A stretch of DNA of 64,000 bases, taken from the NCBI GenBank assembly GCA_904397815.1, contig CAJFOT010000113.1, positions 16,642-80,641 on the forward strand. Reading direction: 5' to 3'. This DNA is from Candidatus Paralachnospira sangeri. Its GTDB lineage: Bacteria > Bacillota > Clostridia > Lachnospirales > Lachnospiraceae. The translations under genes were made by a program, and so were the position numbers. This document shows positions 28,524-36,924 of the stretch, piece by piece (positions within the stretch are counted from its first letter, which is position 1; each line of letters opens with the position of its first letter). Below the pieces are notes generated by a model. The model was not told the DNA's origin, did no database searches, and saw only the letters and a program-made list of their open reading frames with translations.

Positions 28524-29378
28524 TTATTTCTGCCACCGCACCGCCGCAATCGCATCCTCCAGCGCCCTCAGGTTTTTCGGGACAGGCAGGGAGGCTTCCA
28601 GTATTCCCTTCTCCGTCAGCCGCTGAAACAGTTCCAGCACCACCGGCGGCTCCAGATTTGTATGCCTGAGAGCCTCATGATCGGCAAATACCTGCTCCGG
28701 CGTCCCGCTGGTCAGAATCTTCCCCTCATGAAAGAGGAGAACCTCATCCGCCCACTCATAGGCATAGTTCACATCGTGGGTGGCCATCAGCACTGTGATG
28801 CCGTTCTCCGTCATCTGATCCACGATATGGTTGACCATCGTGGTATGCTTCGGGTCCAGGGCCGCGGCAGGCTCATCCAGAATGATGATATCCGGATGCA
28901 TGACCAGAATATCCGCGATGGACACCTGCTTTTTCTGCCCGCCGCTCAGGGCGTGGGTCGGCCTGTGGCGGAATGGCGTAATCTCCAGATAGTCGATCAC
29001 CGCCTCCACCTCTTTCTTTGCCTCCTCCTCCGGCACCCCCAGATTCAGTATCCCGAAGGATATCTCCTGGTAGACGCTGGCGGAAAAAAGCTGGTTGTCC
29101 GGATCCTGGAAGACAATGCCCACCTTGCTTCTCAGATCCAGCAGCCCCTTTTTATCATAGTTCACCTCCCGGCCGCCCACATACAGCTTTCCCTTCTGAG
29201 GCCGGCAGATTCCGACGCAGCAGAGAAAAAATGTCGATTTTCCGCTGCCGTTGGCCCCCATAAAGGCCACTTTCTGTCCCTTTCCGATTTCCAGGGAGAG
29301 GCCGTTGAGGGCATAGGTCTGATTATCATCGTAAGAGTAAAATAAATCCTCTGCTTTTAAAATCGTTTCATCTGTCAT
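28524..29378 (-). CDS. cbiO: Energy-coupling factor ATPase CbiO (cobalt import)
   Basis: The 284-residue ATPase has Walker A (GANGSGKSTF), signature ALSGGQKKQVSIA and Walker B (IIILDEPAAALDP). It powers the CbiMNQ cobalt transporter. The start is taken as the third ATG of the frame (29378), which forms an ATGA overlap with the cbiQ stop and lies 9-11 bases after GGAGGAG. The two earlier ATGs are too close to that site. It is the last gene of the riboswitch-controlled operon. Confidence 0.9.
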   Translation of the reverse strand: MTDETILKAEDLFYSYDDNQTYALNGLSLEIGKGQKVAFMGANGSGKSTFFLCCVGICRPQKGKLYVGGREVNYDKKGLLDLRSKVGIVFQDPDNQLFSASVYQEISFGILNLGVPEEEAKKEVEAVIDYLEITPFRHRPTHALSGGQKKQVSIADILVMHPDIIILDEPAAALDPKHTTMVNHIVDQMTENGITVLMATHDVNYAYEWADEVLLFHEGKILTSGTPEQVFADHEALRHTNLEPPVVLELFQRLTEKGILEASLPVPKNLRALEDAIAAVRWQK

Positions 29379-30151
29379 ATCAGCCATCTCCTCCATACCG
29401 CAAATAAAAATAGAACTGTGTCGAATGCCGCAATCCAGCAGATCACTTTTTTCTTCGGCGGCCTGCTCTCTGAAAGCACCCGTATCCTGCCGTCATAGCA
29501 CCGGGCCTCCATGGCATCATACAGACGGTTGGAGCGCCCTACGGCCCGAACCATCAGCACAGACCCCAGCATCCCAAAGGATTTCAGGGCAGTTTTGTAA
29601 TCCTTATTGCCCAGACGGCAGTCCTGGGAGATGGAAATGGAAGAGGCCACATGGAGCAGCACAAAAATGAATCGGTAAATCAGCAGCATCAGTTCAATCA
29701 TCAGAGCCGGCACATGAAGTTTCCGCAGCACCTCCAGAATATCCGGCATCGGCGTGGTAAAGGATAAAAAATAAAGACAGGATACCGCGCCCAGCGCCGT
29801 CAGGATCAGCTGCACCGCATAGTGGAAAGAATCTGTGCTGGAAGTGATATACCAGCCGCCCACCGGAATCGCAAACAAATCCAGTGGTGTCCTGGACACC
29901 TGAAACATGATGGCGATAGTACTCAGCAGCAGAAAAGCCAGAGGCGCAGTCAGATATTTGATATAACGAGAGGCAGGGATTCCGCCCTTGTAAACAGTCA
30001 GAATCCCTGTTGCCGCCAGAACAATGCAGGCTACCGAAATTGAACGGCTCATAACGCAGATGCACAGTGTAATCACCGCAAAAGCAAATTTCTCGCCGGC
30101 ATTTTCATAGCGGAGTTTTGAATTGTAGCAAAGCTTATCAATTGTAATCAT
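29375..30151 (-). CDS. cbiQ: Cobalt ECF transporter membrane protein CbiQ
   Basis: This 258-residue T-component has four to five membrane helices and the paired cytoplasmic coupling motif Ala-Arg-Gly-like, here VGRSNRLYDAMEARCYDGR (by position about 210-228), that docks on the ATPase. It begins inside the end of cbiN (14-base overlap) and ends at the cbiO start. The family is CbiQ/EcfT; cobalt as substrate follows from CbiM, CbiN and the B12 riboswitch. Confidence 0.9.
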   Translation of the reverse strand: MITIDKLCYNSKLRYENAGEKFAFAVITLCICVMSRSISVACIVLAATGILTVYKGGIPASRYIKYLTAPLAFLLLSTIAIMFQVSRTPLDLFAIPVGGWYITSSTDSFHYAVQLILTALGAVSCLYFLSFTTPMPDILEVLRKLHVPALMIELMLLIYRFIFVLLHVASSISISQDCRLGNKDYKTALKSFGMLGSVLMVRAVGRSNRLYDAMEARCYDGRIRVLSESRPPKKKVICWIAAFDTVLFLFAVWRRWLI

Positions 30152-30473
30152 GGGCGGGTACCTGCTCAGAAGTCTGGGTTTCCTTCATCCACTTTTTCCG
30201 TTCTACAAAACGGCCCATGAAAAAGGCGATAATGCCTACGCCGATCCCGGTCTGGAGACAGAACAGGAGGCTCTCCACCTCTCCCGGCAGCTCACCGCCC
30301 AGAATCTGTTCCAGCACAGGAGTCGCCCAGGGCTCATAGGAAGAATCCACCTCTTCCACCACAGTGCTGCCCGCGTCATCCGAGCCGCCGAATTCTGCGT
30401 CCGGCCGCAGAAACAGAGGCAAAAATGCGATCAAAAGTACCACAGCGACTGCCAGAATCACATATTTTTTCAT
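30138..30473 (-). CDS. cbiN: Cobalt transporter accessory subunit CbiN
   Basis: The 111-residue protein has two membrane helices (about 4-22 and 70-90) flanking an extracellular loop with AEFGGSDDAG and the YEPWATPVLE segment, typical of CbiN. It helps CbiM load cobalt. Its ATG follows the cbiM stop directly, without spacing, and its end overlaps cbiQ. The C-terminal tail is longer than in many homologues. Confidence 0.88.
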   Translation of the reverse strand: MKKYVILAVAVVLLIAFLPLFLRPDAEFGGSDDAGSTVVEEVDSSYEPWATPVLEQILGGELPGEVESLLFCLQTGIGVGIIAFFMGRFVERKKWMKETQTSEQVPAHDYN

Positions 30474-31220
30474 TTATTTTGCCTCCTTTAAAAATCCGAT
30501 TGCTTTCAGCTCCGGCTTTGCGTAGCTTTCCAGTCCCATCACAATCACCACGGTAAGGATCCCCTCGATAATCGCCAGGGGGATCTGGGTGGGGGCAAAT
30601 ACTGCCAGGAACTTCACCAAAGCGCCGCCAATGGTAGTATCAGCATGATGAGCCAGGGCCATCTGACAGGCAGTCACGCAATATGTAAAAAAATCACCCA
30701 GGGCAGCTGCCAGGAATACGGATACCTTCCGATTTACATTGGCCTTCTTACAGACGGTATAAATCCCGTAAGAGACAAAGGGACCCGCAATCGCCATCGA
30801 AAAGGTATTTGCGCCAATGGTGGTCAGTCCGCCATGTCCCAGAAGAAGCGCCTGGAAAAGCAGGACGATCAGCCCCAGTATGGAAACCGCGGAGGGCCCG
30901 AATAAAATCGCGCCAAGCCCTGTCCCCGTCATATGAGAACAGCTCCCCGATACAGAGGGGATTTTCAGCGATGAAATCACAAATACAAAAGCGCCCGACA
31001 TCGCCAACAGGGTGATCAGATTTCTGTGCTCTGCCAGCTTTTTCTTAATCGACATAAATCCCGCAATAATAAACGGAACGCACAGCACACCCCAGGCGAT
31101 ACAGTAGCCCCCCGGCAGATACCCCTCCATGATGTGCATGGCATTTGCGGCGGGTCCGATGCCGAAGCTCAGGGCAAACACAGCGGCCAGCATAATAATT
31201 CTTTTTTGACGTTTGCTCAT
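30474..31220 (-). CDS. cbiM: Cobalt-binding S component CbiM
   Basis: The 248-residue protein starts with a cleavable-like hydrophobic segment ending in ANA, then MHIMEGYLP, so that Met-His lies at the mature N-terminus as required for cobalt binding in CbiM. About six membrane helices follow, with [18 protein letters not shown] (by position about 125-142). The start at ATG 31220 follows GGGAGAAGG; the long upstream extension of the frame runs through the riboswitch terminator and is not coding. First gene of cbiMNQO. Confidence 0.92.
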   Translation of the reverse strand: MSKRQKRIIMLAAVFALSFGIGPAANAMHIMEGYLPGGYCIAWGVLCVPFIIAGFMSIKKKLAEHRNLITLLAMSGAFVFVISSLKIPSVSGSCSHMTGTGLGAILFGPSAVSILGLIVLLFQALLLGHGGLTTIGANTFSMAIAGPFVSYGIYTVCKKANVNRKVSVFLAAALGDFFTYCVTACQMALAHHADTTIGGALVKFLAVFAPTQIPLAIIEGILTVVIVMGLESYAKPELKAIGFLKEAK

Positions 31221-31252
31221 TTTTCCTTCTCCCTTCAGATGTAGATTTAACG

Positions 31253-31285
31253 AAAAAAATCGCCTGACGGATTCTCCGGCAGACG
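31253..31285 (-). terminator. Riboswitch-linked intrinsic terminator before cbiM
   Basis: On the minus strand the stem 31276-31285 with 31261-31270 (about nine of ten pairs) is followed at once by a run of seven T. It lies between the cobalamin aptamer and the cbiM start, so it is the likely expression platform: with B12 bound, transcription stops here. Confidence 0.75.
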
Positions 31286-31388
31286 ATACTGGAAGAACAA
31301 GCGGTGATAGGGCTGTAATCGAATTGAAACCGCTATGAGCCAACCTGTTCTTACACCAGGCTATCTCTCGTAACCCGTGTAAATTTCG

Positions 31389-31550
31389 TGTACAAAGCAG
31401 GTTTTCTGACTCGGATTTCCTCACTGTATTTTGCCTTCCCAGTCTCCCAGTGGCCTTCGTAAATACAGCTCCTTCCTTACAGCGGCGTGACCGTGTGAGC
31501 TTTTCACTCAGCTTCCCTGCCGCCCTTTTCAGGACAGCGCTCTTTGTACA
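31389..31550 (-). promoter_or_regulatory. Cobalamin (B12) riboswitch
   Basis: Read on the minus strand, a perfect 9-bp closing helix (31542-31550 with 31389-31397) encloses the known cobalamin aptamer landmarks: GGGAAGCTGAGTGAAAAGCTCA near the start (described by position 31500-31520), CGCCGCTGTAA, GCCACTGGG, CTGGGAAGG, GAGGAAATCCG, and the B12 box GAGTCAGAAAACCTGC (31397-31412). It controls cbiMNQO. A terminator between it and cbiM fits repression of cobalt uptake when B12 is plentiful. Confidence 0.93.
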
Positions 31551-31643
31551 TTCAATTCTCTAGTAATTGTATCACGTCTCTGATAAATGTCAATCTTTTG
31601 GGATATGCCAAAAAAGAATACACAAATGTTTCCTTATTTTTTG

Positions 31644-32294
31644 CTAATGAGAAATAATTTCTTTAAGACTTTCGAGGCTGTCAGCTATGTAATCCGCCCC
31701 GGCAGCCTCCAGCTCCTCCCGGCTTCCATAGCCGTACAGAACACCGGCGGAATCCAGCCCGTTCTTTTTGGCCCCGATGATATCATGCTCCCTGTCTCCC
31801 ACCATCAGCGCATGGCTCTTATCTGTGACTCCCGCAGCTTCCAGCACATAGGCAATCACCTCCGCCTTATCCGTCCTGGTTTCATCCAGGCCGGAACCTC
31901 CGACATAGGCAAAATACTCCGCCAGATGATAATGCTCCATAATCTGTCTGGCAAAGGGCTCCGGTTTTGACGTGGCCACCAAAAGCATCCTTCCGCTGTC
32001 CCGCAGGCCCTCCAAAAATTCCTCCATCCCGTCATACACCCGGTTTTCCCAGATTCCTTTCTCCTGGAAATACTCCCGGTAGTATCGGATCGCCTGTCTG
32101 GCCTCCTCTTCGGAAAAGCCGCAGAACCGCTGAAAAGATTCCAGCAGCGGCGGCCCGATAAACCGGTACAAGCTGGTTCTGTCCGGCACATCAGCCCCCG
32201 ATTTTTCCAGCGCATAGGCCACTGAATTGGTGATTCCGACACCCGGGTCTGTCAGAGTCCCGTCCAGATCGAATAAAACTGTCTGATATTTCAC
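31644..32294 (-). CDS. HAD-family phosphatase (phosphoglycolate phosphatase-like)
   Basis: The 216-residue protein has HAD motif I FDLDGTLTD (Asp9 nucleophile, Asp11), a helical cap domain (about 15-85), motif II ATSKPE and motif IV VGDREHDIIGA (about 160-170). It dephosphorylates small metabolites, probably as Gph/PpaX types do. The start is the GTG at 32294, 8 bases after GGAGG. The frame's first ATG 75 bases upstream has no site. It follows DUF2812 by 88 bases and could be in the same transcript as the PadR pair. Confidence 0.85.
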   Translation of the reverse strand: MKYQTVLFDLDGTLTDPGVGITNSVAYALEKSGADVPDRTSLYRFIGPPLLESFQRFCGFSEEEARQAIRYYREYFQEKGIWENRVYDGMEEFLEGLRDSGRMLLVATSKPEPFARQIMEHYHLAEYFAYVGGSGLDETRTDKAEVIAYVLEAAGVTDKSHALMVGDREHDIIGAKKNGLDSAGVLYGYGSREELEAAGADYIADSLESLKEIISH

Positions 32295-32382
32295 TGTTAT
32301 TTCCTCCTTACACCTCATATGATCCTGTTCCTTCCGCCCGGCGCCTCTCTCCGGCCAGCCGCCGGACATTTCGCAGGCTGTC

Positions 32383-33084
32383 TCACTGCCTGCCGCGGGC
32401 AGAACGGACAGAGATATAAAGGCCGGCCGCCATCATCATGATTGCGATCACCTGTATCACAGCGACAATATAGTCTGAAACAGAGCCAATAAGCGCCAGA
32501 GCACAGGCATTCATCAGCAGCCCCACTGTCAGCAGTGAAGAAAATCCTTTTTTCGTTTTATTGTAAACCATGTTACCTTTCCTTTCCCTCAGTTCTTCTA
32601 TAATATTGCGGATTCTGATACTTTCATTGATACACCCTGCAATAAAAGCGCCGATCAGACATACCGCAGCATAGCCCATCGGCTGTCCCTGGATACCCAC
32701 CCAGACCTCCATCAGAAGGCACAGTGTCTCCAGGGCCACCACCCCATGCAGCATCCGGCGGATCTTCGTGTAATGCTCAATGGTGGAATCCACATCGGTA
32801 TACAGCTCAAAGGGGCCGTCGGCAGCCGGCCTGCGCAGAATGATCCAGTAACCCCACAGCTGAACAATCTCCACACCGGCATCCTCCATGAATTCCCGGT
32901 AATCATCGCTGACATGGTACAGCCTGCTGCCAAAATCCACCTGGTAAATATACTGTCCCGGCTCACATCTCTCAAACTGGTAAAACCCGGCAAAAAACCG
33001 TTTCATCGCCCAGCCCTTTTCTACCATCTGATTCAGCCATTCGGTCTCACTGTCTTTGTCCAGATACAATCGAAACTTAATCAT
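32383..33084 (-). CDS. DUF2812 membrane protein, PadR partner
   Basis: The 233-residue protein has an N-terminal soluble DUF2812 domain (about 1-115, starting KFRLYLDKDSETEWLNQM) and four predicted membrane helices in the second half (about 120-225). The function of DUF2812 is not known. Such genes commonly follow a PadR-type repressor, and here the two overlap by 8 bases. They are therefore co-translated, and the membrane protein is the most direct target of PadR control. Confidence 0.75.
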   Translation of the reverse strand: MIKFRLYLDKDSETEWLNQMVEKGWAMKRFFAGFYQFERCEPGQYIYQVDFGSRLYHVSDDYREFMEDAGVEIVQLWGYWIILRRPAADGPFELYTDVDSTIEHYTKIRRMLHGVVALETLCLLMEVWVGIQGQPMGYAAVCLIGAFIAGCINESIRIRNIIEELRERKGNMVYNKTKKGFSSLLTVGLLMNACALALIGSVSDYIVAVIQVIAIMMMAAGLYISVRSARGRQ

Positions 33085-33403
33085 CTCCCAAACCCTCCAT
33101 TAACTGTCCGTTTTCCAGCAGTTCCTTCAGCCGGGCCATCTCAGCGGCAAACACTTCTCGCCCCTCCCCAGTGATCACATACTCCTTCTTTTTCCGCGAC
33201 TCTGTGTCCACACTGTAGATCTGAATCCATCCCCGCTTCTGCAGGGTCTGGATTGCCCCGTACAATGTCCCGGGCCCCAGGGCCACACGCCCGTCCGTCA
33301 GCTGCTCCACCTCCTGGATAATGCCGTAGCCGTGATTCGGCCGCCTCAGCGCCAGGAGAATATAGAAAAAAGCCTCCGTCAGCGGACTGTCTCTGTCTGT
33401 CAT
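33077..33403 (-). CDS. PadR-family transcriptional regulator
   Basis: The 108-residue protein is a PadR winged helix: the first helix contains LTEAFFYILLAL, followed by HGYGIIQEV, then LGPGTLYGAIQTLQKRGWI (recognition helix and wing, about 40-58) and the C-terminal dimerisation helix. Start at ATG 33403 after GGGGAGG; the frame's earlier start adds 14 unrelated residues. It should bind the two palindromes in its own promoter (33506-33557), repressing itself and DUF2812. Confidence 0.88.
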   Translation of the reverse strand: MTDRDSPLTEAFFYILLALRRPNHGYGIIQEVEQLTDGRVALGPGTLYGAIQTLQKRGWIQIYSVDTESRKKKEYVITGEGREVFAAEMARLKELLENGQLMEGLGDD

Positions 33404-33505
33404 AACATCACACCTCCCCTTCCTACCATACCGGGACATCTGCATTTCACCCTCCCCGCAAACGGATATGCAGCAATTATGTTACAGGTTTCGTTTCGTC
33501 TCCCG

Positions 33506-33557
33506 ATATATCATGTTACGATATATCGTACTTATAATATATCGCGCCACGATATAT
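33506..33557. promoter_or_regulatory. Two tandem palindromic PadR operators
   Basis: Two copies of ATATATC-N7-GATATAT lie at 33506-33526 and 33537-33557. They have different 7-base centres (ATGTTAC and GCGCCAC) but identical arms. Their centres are 31 bp apart, about three helical turns, so two dimers would bind the same face. The second covers the -10 box and spacer of the padR promoter. Confidence 0.75.
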
Positions 33558-33564
33558 TTGTCAA
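33536..33564 (-). promoter_or_regulatory. Promoter of padR-DUF2812
   Basis: On the minus strand perfect TTGACA (33559-33564) and TATATT (33536-33541) are 17 bp apart. It is overlapped by operator 2. The leader to the padR start is about 125 bases. Confidence 0.75.
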
Positions 33565-33755
33565 GAGTTTTCCTGAATACCATGATTCCTTTGCGTTCTG
33601 AAGATGTATTCGCAAAAATATACTGCCAATATTAAGATTAACAGAATTTTCAAATATTTTTCATACTTGCAATATAATTATTAAGCATTTAAAGATATGC
33701 TATATTTATGTTAAATAACAAAATTTTACATTTTGTTGACAAGGAGGGGAGGCCA

Positions 33756-34405
33756 TTGAACACAAAACAGCATATGGAGATATTTGTATATTTTAGTAAT
33801 CTGTGTTTTTAAAGAAAGAATGAGGTAACGATCGGAATTGCAAACCCAACTTGTGTTCAGGCCGCTGAAAACAATCAGCAAATGAACAATTATATCGAAA
33901 ACTATTTAACAAGTGAAATTGAAAAAAGTGTCGATGAAAATGGAGACGCAACCATTAGAGTTACGAATTCCGAATATGGTATCAACGATATATTGGTCTT
34001 AGAAAATGATAGCAAAAACATTCTGCTTAATGGAGAGATTGCTGGATGCTTTACTTCAACAGGCAATACTGATCCATACCTCTTCATGAATCCTACGGCA
34101 CCTTCAAACGCCTCCGAAAATTGGACTTATCGTGGGACAACCGATTATACGATAACATCTACCGGGGCAACAGCTGTAGCTACAGTTCTTGGGATTTTGT
34201 CTTTGCTTCTGAGTCCCGCCATAGCGGAGCAAATCCTGGGGGCAGTTTAGCTACCATTATAGCAACCGGAACTCCCGGCGGTACCCTGACAATCAGTACA
34301 TGGGACAGAACAATCGCTTCTCAGTATTATGTTAAATCAAGTATAAAATTTACTACCGCTACAGGAGAAGTATGGGGGCCCGTTGAAACTATTCATACGC
34401 TTTAA
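33756..34405 (+). pseudogene. Decayed gene for a small secreted protein of unknown family
   Basis: A TTG start at 33756 is placed 8 bases after AAGGAGG, and its frame is the same as the protein-like segment that follows. An in-frame TAA at 33810 interrupts it. Downstream of the stop, the residues ending in PTCVQA then AENN look like the end of a signal peptide. The mature region runs about 120 residues with a hydrophobic stretch near its end, then hits TAG at 34248. One base is missing in the G run at 34238-34242: the -1 frame continues from GGSLATIIATG for about 53 residues to 34405 (ending VETIHTL). It thus has at least one stop and one frameshift. The mature part could still be made from ATG 33882. 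I do not recognise the family. Confidence 0.55.
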
Positions 34406-34419
34406 GGAGAAACGCGATA

Positions 34420-34608
34420 ATGACTGACGATATTTGCCGCTCTATCATTATAATTATATGCTTTATGATTGTTATAGCCGTTATCTGGGTGAAAGAATTC
34501 AAAACTGCCAAAAGAAAAGGCGCCAAGATAAGAAGGCAACCTGCATTTATGCTATTATGGATGTTTCTCCTGGGGTGTTATATGTTGTACCGTTTGATAA
34601 GCGCCTGA
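34420..34608 (+). CDS. Small two-TM membrane protein (tandem copy 1)
   Basis: The 62-residue protein has two membrane helices (about 8-24 and 43-60) separated by a Lys/Arg-rich cytoplasmic loop (KEFKTAKRKGAKIRR). A GGAGAA ribosome site overlaps the end of the preceding decayed gene, so it belongs to that operon. It is clearly related to the next gene (34693): both start with an acidic Asp followed by Arg-Ser/Gly and Ile-rich helix, have the basic loop, and end with LLW/ILW-M-F/A-x-x-Y. Small basic two-TM proteins next to a secreted protein can be immunity or holin-like proteins, but nothing proves this. Confidence 0.6.
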   Translation: MTDDICRSIIIIICFMIVIAVIWVKEFKTAKRKGAKIRRQPAFMLLWMFLLGCYMLYRLISA

Positions 34609-34692
34609 ATCATTGTATCTGTTTATATTGCAGCAAGAAAGACAGATGTTGAATATTGAAATCATTCATACATTTTTGGAAAGGAAATCATC

Positions 34693-34896
34693 ATGCAAGA
34701 CGCTATTCGTGGCTCTGTCATTGTAATAATCGGTTATACCATTGCCACAATCATTGGTCTGGTAAAAAGCGCAAGAAAGGCAAAGAAAAATGGTACCAGT
34801 CTGAAAAAATCAACAGCTTTGTTCATAATATTATGGATGGCTTTCTGGGCTGGCTTTATGGTGTACCATTTCCTGACGAATCCTGTCGTCCAGTGA
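34693..34896 (+). CDS. Small two-TM membrane protein (tandem copy 2)
   Basis: The 67-residue protein has the same plan as the 34420 gene: helix one (about 6-24), a loop with KSARKAKKNG, and helix two (about 43-60). It starts after GGAAAGGAAA. A strong terminator follows at 34941-34974, which closes the small operon. The pair looks like a tandem duplication that has diverged to roughly one third identity by eye. Confidence 0.6.
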   Translation: MQDAIRGSVIVIIGYTIATIIGLVKSARKAKKNGTSLKKSTALFIILWMAFWAGFMVYHFLTNPVVQ

Positions 34897-34940
34897 CATG
34901 CAAACGGAACATATGCTGTCCGCTGCAGTCATACGTAAAA

Positions 34941-34974
34941 AAGACTTCCGGAAATTTTTCTCCGGAAGTCTTTT
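34941..34974 (+). terminator. Intrinsic terminator of the small-protein operon
   Basis: A perfect 12-bp stem (34941-34952 with 34961-34972) with an 8-base loop; the stem ends in TCTT followed by TT. A run of A precedes it, so it could also act on the minus strand. Confidence 0.75.
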
Positions 34975-34991
34975 CCATTTCGGCCTGTCAA

Positions 34992-35045
34992 TTATTCGAT
35001 GATGGAAACAACACGTCCTGATCCTACTGTACATCCACCCTCACA
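34992..35045 (-). pseudogene. Fragment matching the 3' end of tuf
   Basis: On the minus strand these 54 bases read EGGCTVGSGRVVSIIE-stop. The true EF-Tu C-terminus 620 bases away reads [16 protein letters not shown]-stop. Both have the same orientation. Upstream of the match the frame meets a stop codon at once, so only this tail is present. It is either a relic of a second tuf gene or a duplication made when the hic segment was inserted beside tuf. Confidence 0.75.
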
Positions 35046-35070
35046 GTATCAGAACGGCATATTAAAATAA

Positions 35071-35436
35071 CTATTTTGAAAACAAAGCATCATTTCTGGA
35101 AAGAAGATATACGCAATATTGATTCATACTGATTCCTTCTCTCTGAGAATGCTCTGCCAGTGATCTGTGCAGGCTTCGCGGTATCCTCAATTTAAACTGT
35201 CCGGAATAATTTTCCAGACTGTCTGGCTCATGAATCTCCACTCCTTCTTCAAGTGCTGCCTCAAGCCATGCTTTTTTTGCATCCAACGCATTTGCTATCG
35301 CACTTTCCACCGTCTCACCGCAGGTAATACAGCCGGGCAAATCCGGATAGGAAACCACGAATCCGCCTTCATCCTTATCCTCAACAATTTCCATACGATA
35401 GGACATCGCCATATAATCATCCAGCGTCTTCATCAT
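35071..35436 (-). CDS. hicB: HicB-type antitoxin
   Basis: The 121-residue protein has the HicB partial-RNase-H-like domain (EDKDEGGFVVSYPDLPGCITCGET, positions about 15-40, then AIANALDAKKAWLEAALEEG) and a C-terminal ribbon-helix-helix DNA-binding domain (KLRIPRSLHRSLAEHSQREGISMNQY, about 83-108). HicB neutralises HicA and represses the operon. The start is the ATG at 35436 after AGTGAGG. It overlaps the hicA remnant by 20 bases, which is the usual hicAB arrangement. Confidence 0.85.
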   Translation of the reverse strand: MMKTLDDYMAMSYRMEIVEDKDEGGFVVSYPDLPGCITCGETVESAIANALDAKKAWLEAALEEGVEIHEPDSLENYSGQFKLRIPRSLHRSLAEHSQREGISMNQYCVYLLSRNDALFSK

Positions 35437-35523
35437 TATTCGCCTCACTTTCCACTATCTGCCTTACCATTTCTACATATACTTTTTTGATCGGTTCATG
35501 CCTCGGTATTGTGATTGGCATGA
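35417..35523 (-). pseudogene. hicA: HicA toxin, C-terminal remnant
   Basis: The segment from about 35523 to the stop at 35417 reads PITIPRHEPIKKVYVEM then VRQIVESE and matches the C-terminal part of HicA-type mRNA interferases (ITIPxH core). The N-terminal half, with the double-stranded-RNA-binding fold and active-site His, is missing. The upstream sequence changes abruptly to the tuf 3' region and terminator. The toxin is therefore inactive, while hicB is intact. Confidence 0.7.
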
Positions 35524-35550
35524 AATCCCAGATTGTAATTAATATATTGC

Positions 35551-35579
35551 AAAAACCCCAGAAACCGAAGTTTCTGGGG
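35551..35579 (-). terminator. Terminator of the str operon (after tuf)
   Basis: On the minus strand a perfect 10-bp stem (CCCCAGAAAC with GTTTCTGGGG) closed by a TTCG tetraloop is followed by TTTTTG. It lies about 37 bases after the tuf stop codon. Confidence 0.9.
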
Positions 35580-35615
35580 CTAATTTCAAATATATATTCT
35601 GATAACAGACTATAA

Positions 35616-36809
35616 TTATTCAATGATCGTAGCAACACGGCCTGATCCTACTGTACGTCCGCCTTCACGAATAGCGAATGTAAGACCCTGCTCCATAGCG
35701 ATGGGGTGAATCAGCTCGATTGTCATTTCTACGTTATCACCAGGCATGCACATTTCTGTGCCTTCAGGCAGGTTGCAAACGCCGGTAACGTCAGTTGTTC
35801 TGAAGTAGAACTGAGGTCTGTAGTTGTTGAAGAAAGGTGTATGACGGCCACCCTCGTCCTTGGTCAGTACGTAAACCTGTGCTGTGAATTTTGTATGGCA
35901 GGTTACAGAACCGGGTTTTGCCAGTACCTGTCCTCTTTCGATCTCGTTTCTCTGCACACCACGCAGCAGAGCGCCGATGTTGTCACCAGCCTGGCCTTCA
36001 TCCAGTAATTTGTGGAACATTTCGATACCGGTGCAGACAACCTTACGGTTTTCTTCTTTCAGACCAACGATTTCAACTTCATCAGATACGTGAATGGTAC
36101 CTCTCTCTACTCTACCAGTTGCAACAGTACCACGGCCTGTGATGGAGAATACGTCCTCGACAGGCATCAGGAACGGCTTATCTGTATCACGTACCGGATC
36201 AGGGATATAAGAGTCAACTGCCTCAAACAGCTCGATGATCTTGTCTCCCCAAGGTCCCATGGGATCTTCCAGAGCCTTTAACGCTGAACCACGGATAATC
36301 GGGGTGTCATCTCCCGGGAAGCCGTACTCATCCAACAGCTCTCTGATTTCCATCTCTACTAACTCCAGCAGCTCTTCGTCGTCTACCATGTCGCATTTGT
36401 TCATGAATACAACAACGTAAGGAACGCCTACCTGGCGAGCCAGCAGGATGTGCTCTCTTGTCTGAGCCATAACGCCGTCGGTAGCAGCAACAACCAGGAT
36501 TGCGCCGTCCATCTGAGCCGCGCCGGTGATCATGTTCTTTACATAGTCAGCATGGCCGGGGCAGTCTACGTGAGCGTAATGTCTGTTGGGTGTCTCATAC
36601 TCAACGTGTGCGGTAGAGATTGTGATACCACGCTCTCTTTCTTCGGGAGCCTTGTCAATCTGATCGAAAGCCACTTCCTCACCTAAACCATATCTTCTGT
36701 TCAGAGTTAAGGTAATAGCAGCTGTTAATGTTGTTTTACCATGGTCTACGTGGCCGATTGTACCAATGTTACAATGGGGTTTGGTTCTTTCAAATTTAGC
36801 TTTAGCCAT
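35616..36809 (-). CDS. tuf: Elongation factor Tu
   Basis: The 397-residue GTPase has G1 [10 protein letters not shown]3 DCPGHADY, G4 [11 protein letters not shown] region and domains 2 and 3 of normal length. It brings aminoacyl-tRNA to the ribosome. It is the last gene of rpsL-rpsG-fusA-tuf, but also has its own strong promoter right after fusA. The ribosome site is AAGGAGG. The end of this gene is duplicated at 34992-35045. Confidence 0.98.
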   Translation of the reverse strand: MAKAKFERTKPHCNIGTIGHVDHGKTTLTAAITLTLNRRYGLGEEVAFDQIDKAPEERERGITISTAHVEYETPNRHYAHVDCPGHADYVKNMITGAAQMDGAILVVAATDGVMAQTREHILLARQVGVPYVVVFMNKCDMVDDEELLELVEMEIRELLDEYGFPGDDTPIIRGSALKALEDPMGPWGDKIIELFEAVDSYIPDPVRDTDKPFLMPVEDVFSITGRGTVATGRVERGTIHVSDEVEIVGLKEENRKVVCTGIEMFHKLLDEGQAGDNIGALLRGVQRNEIERGQVLAKPGSVTCHTKFTAQVYVLTKDEGGRHTPFFNNYRPQFYFRTTDVTGVCNLPEGTEMCMPGDNVEMTIELIHPIAMEQGLTFAIREGGRTVGSGRVATIIE

Positions 36810-36892
36810 TATAAAATGTCCTCCTTGATTTGTACCCGGTGCGGGTTATAATTCGTTTTAATATTATCAAAAATAAACAGCCAGCTGGTATT

Positions 36893-36921
36893 ATTATATG
36901 GTATAATACCGAGTTTTTCAA
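36893..36921 (-). promoter_or_regulatory. Internal promoter for tuf
   Basis: On the minus strand TTGAAA (36916-36921) and perfect TATAAT (36893-36898) are 17 bp apart, directly after the fusA stop. It would allow extra tuf transcription. Confidence 0.75.
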
Positions 36922-36924
36922 GCA

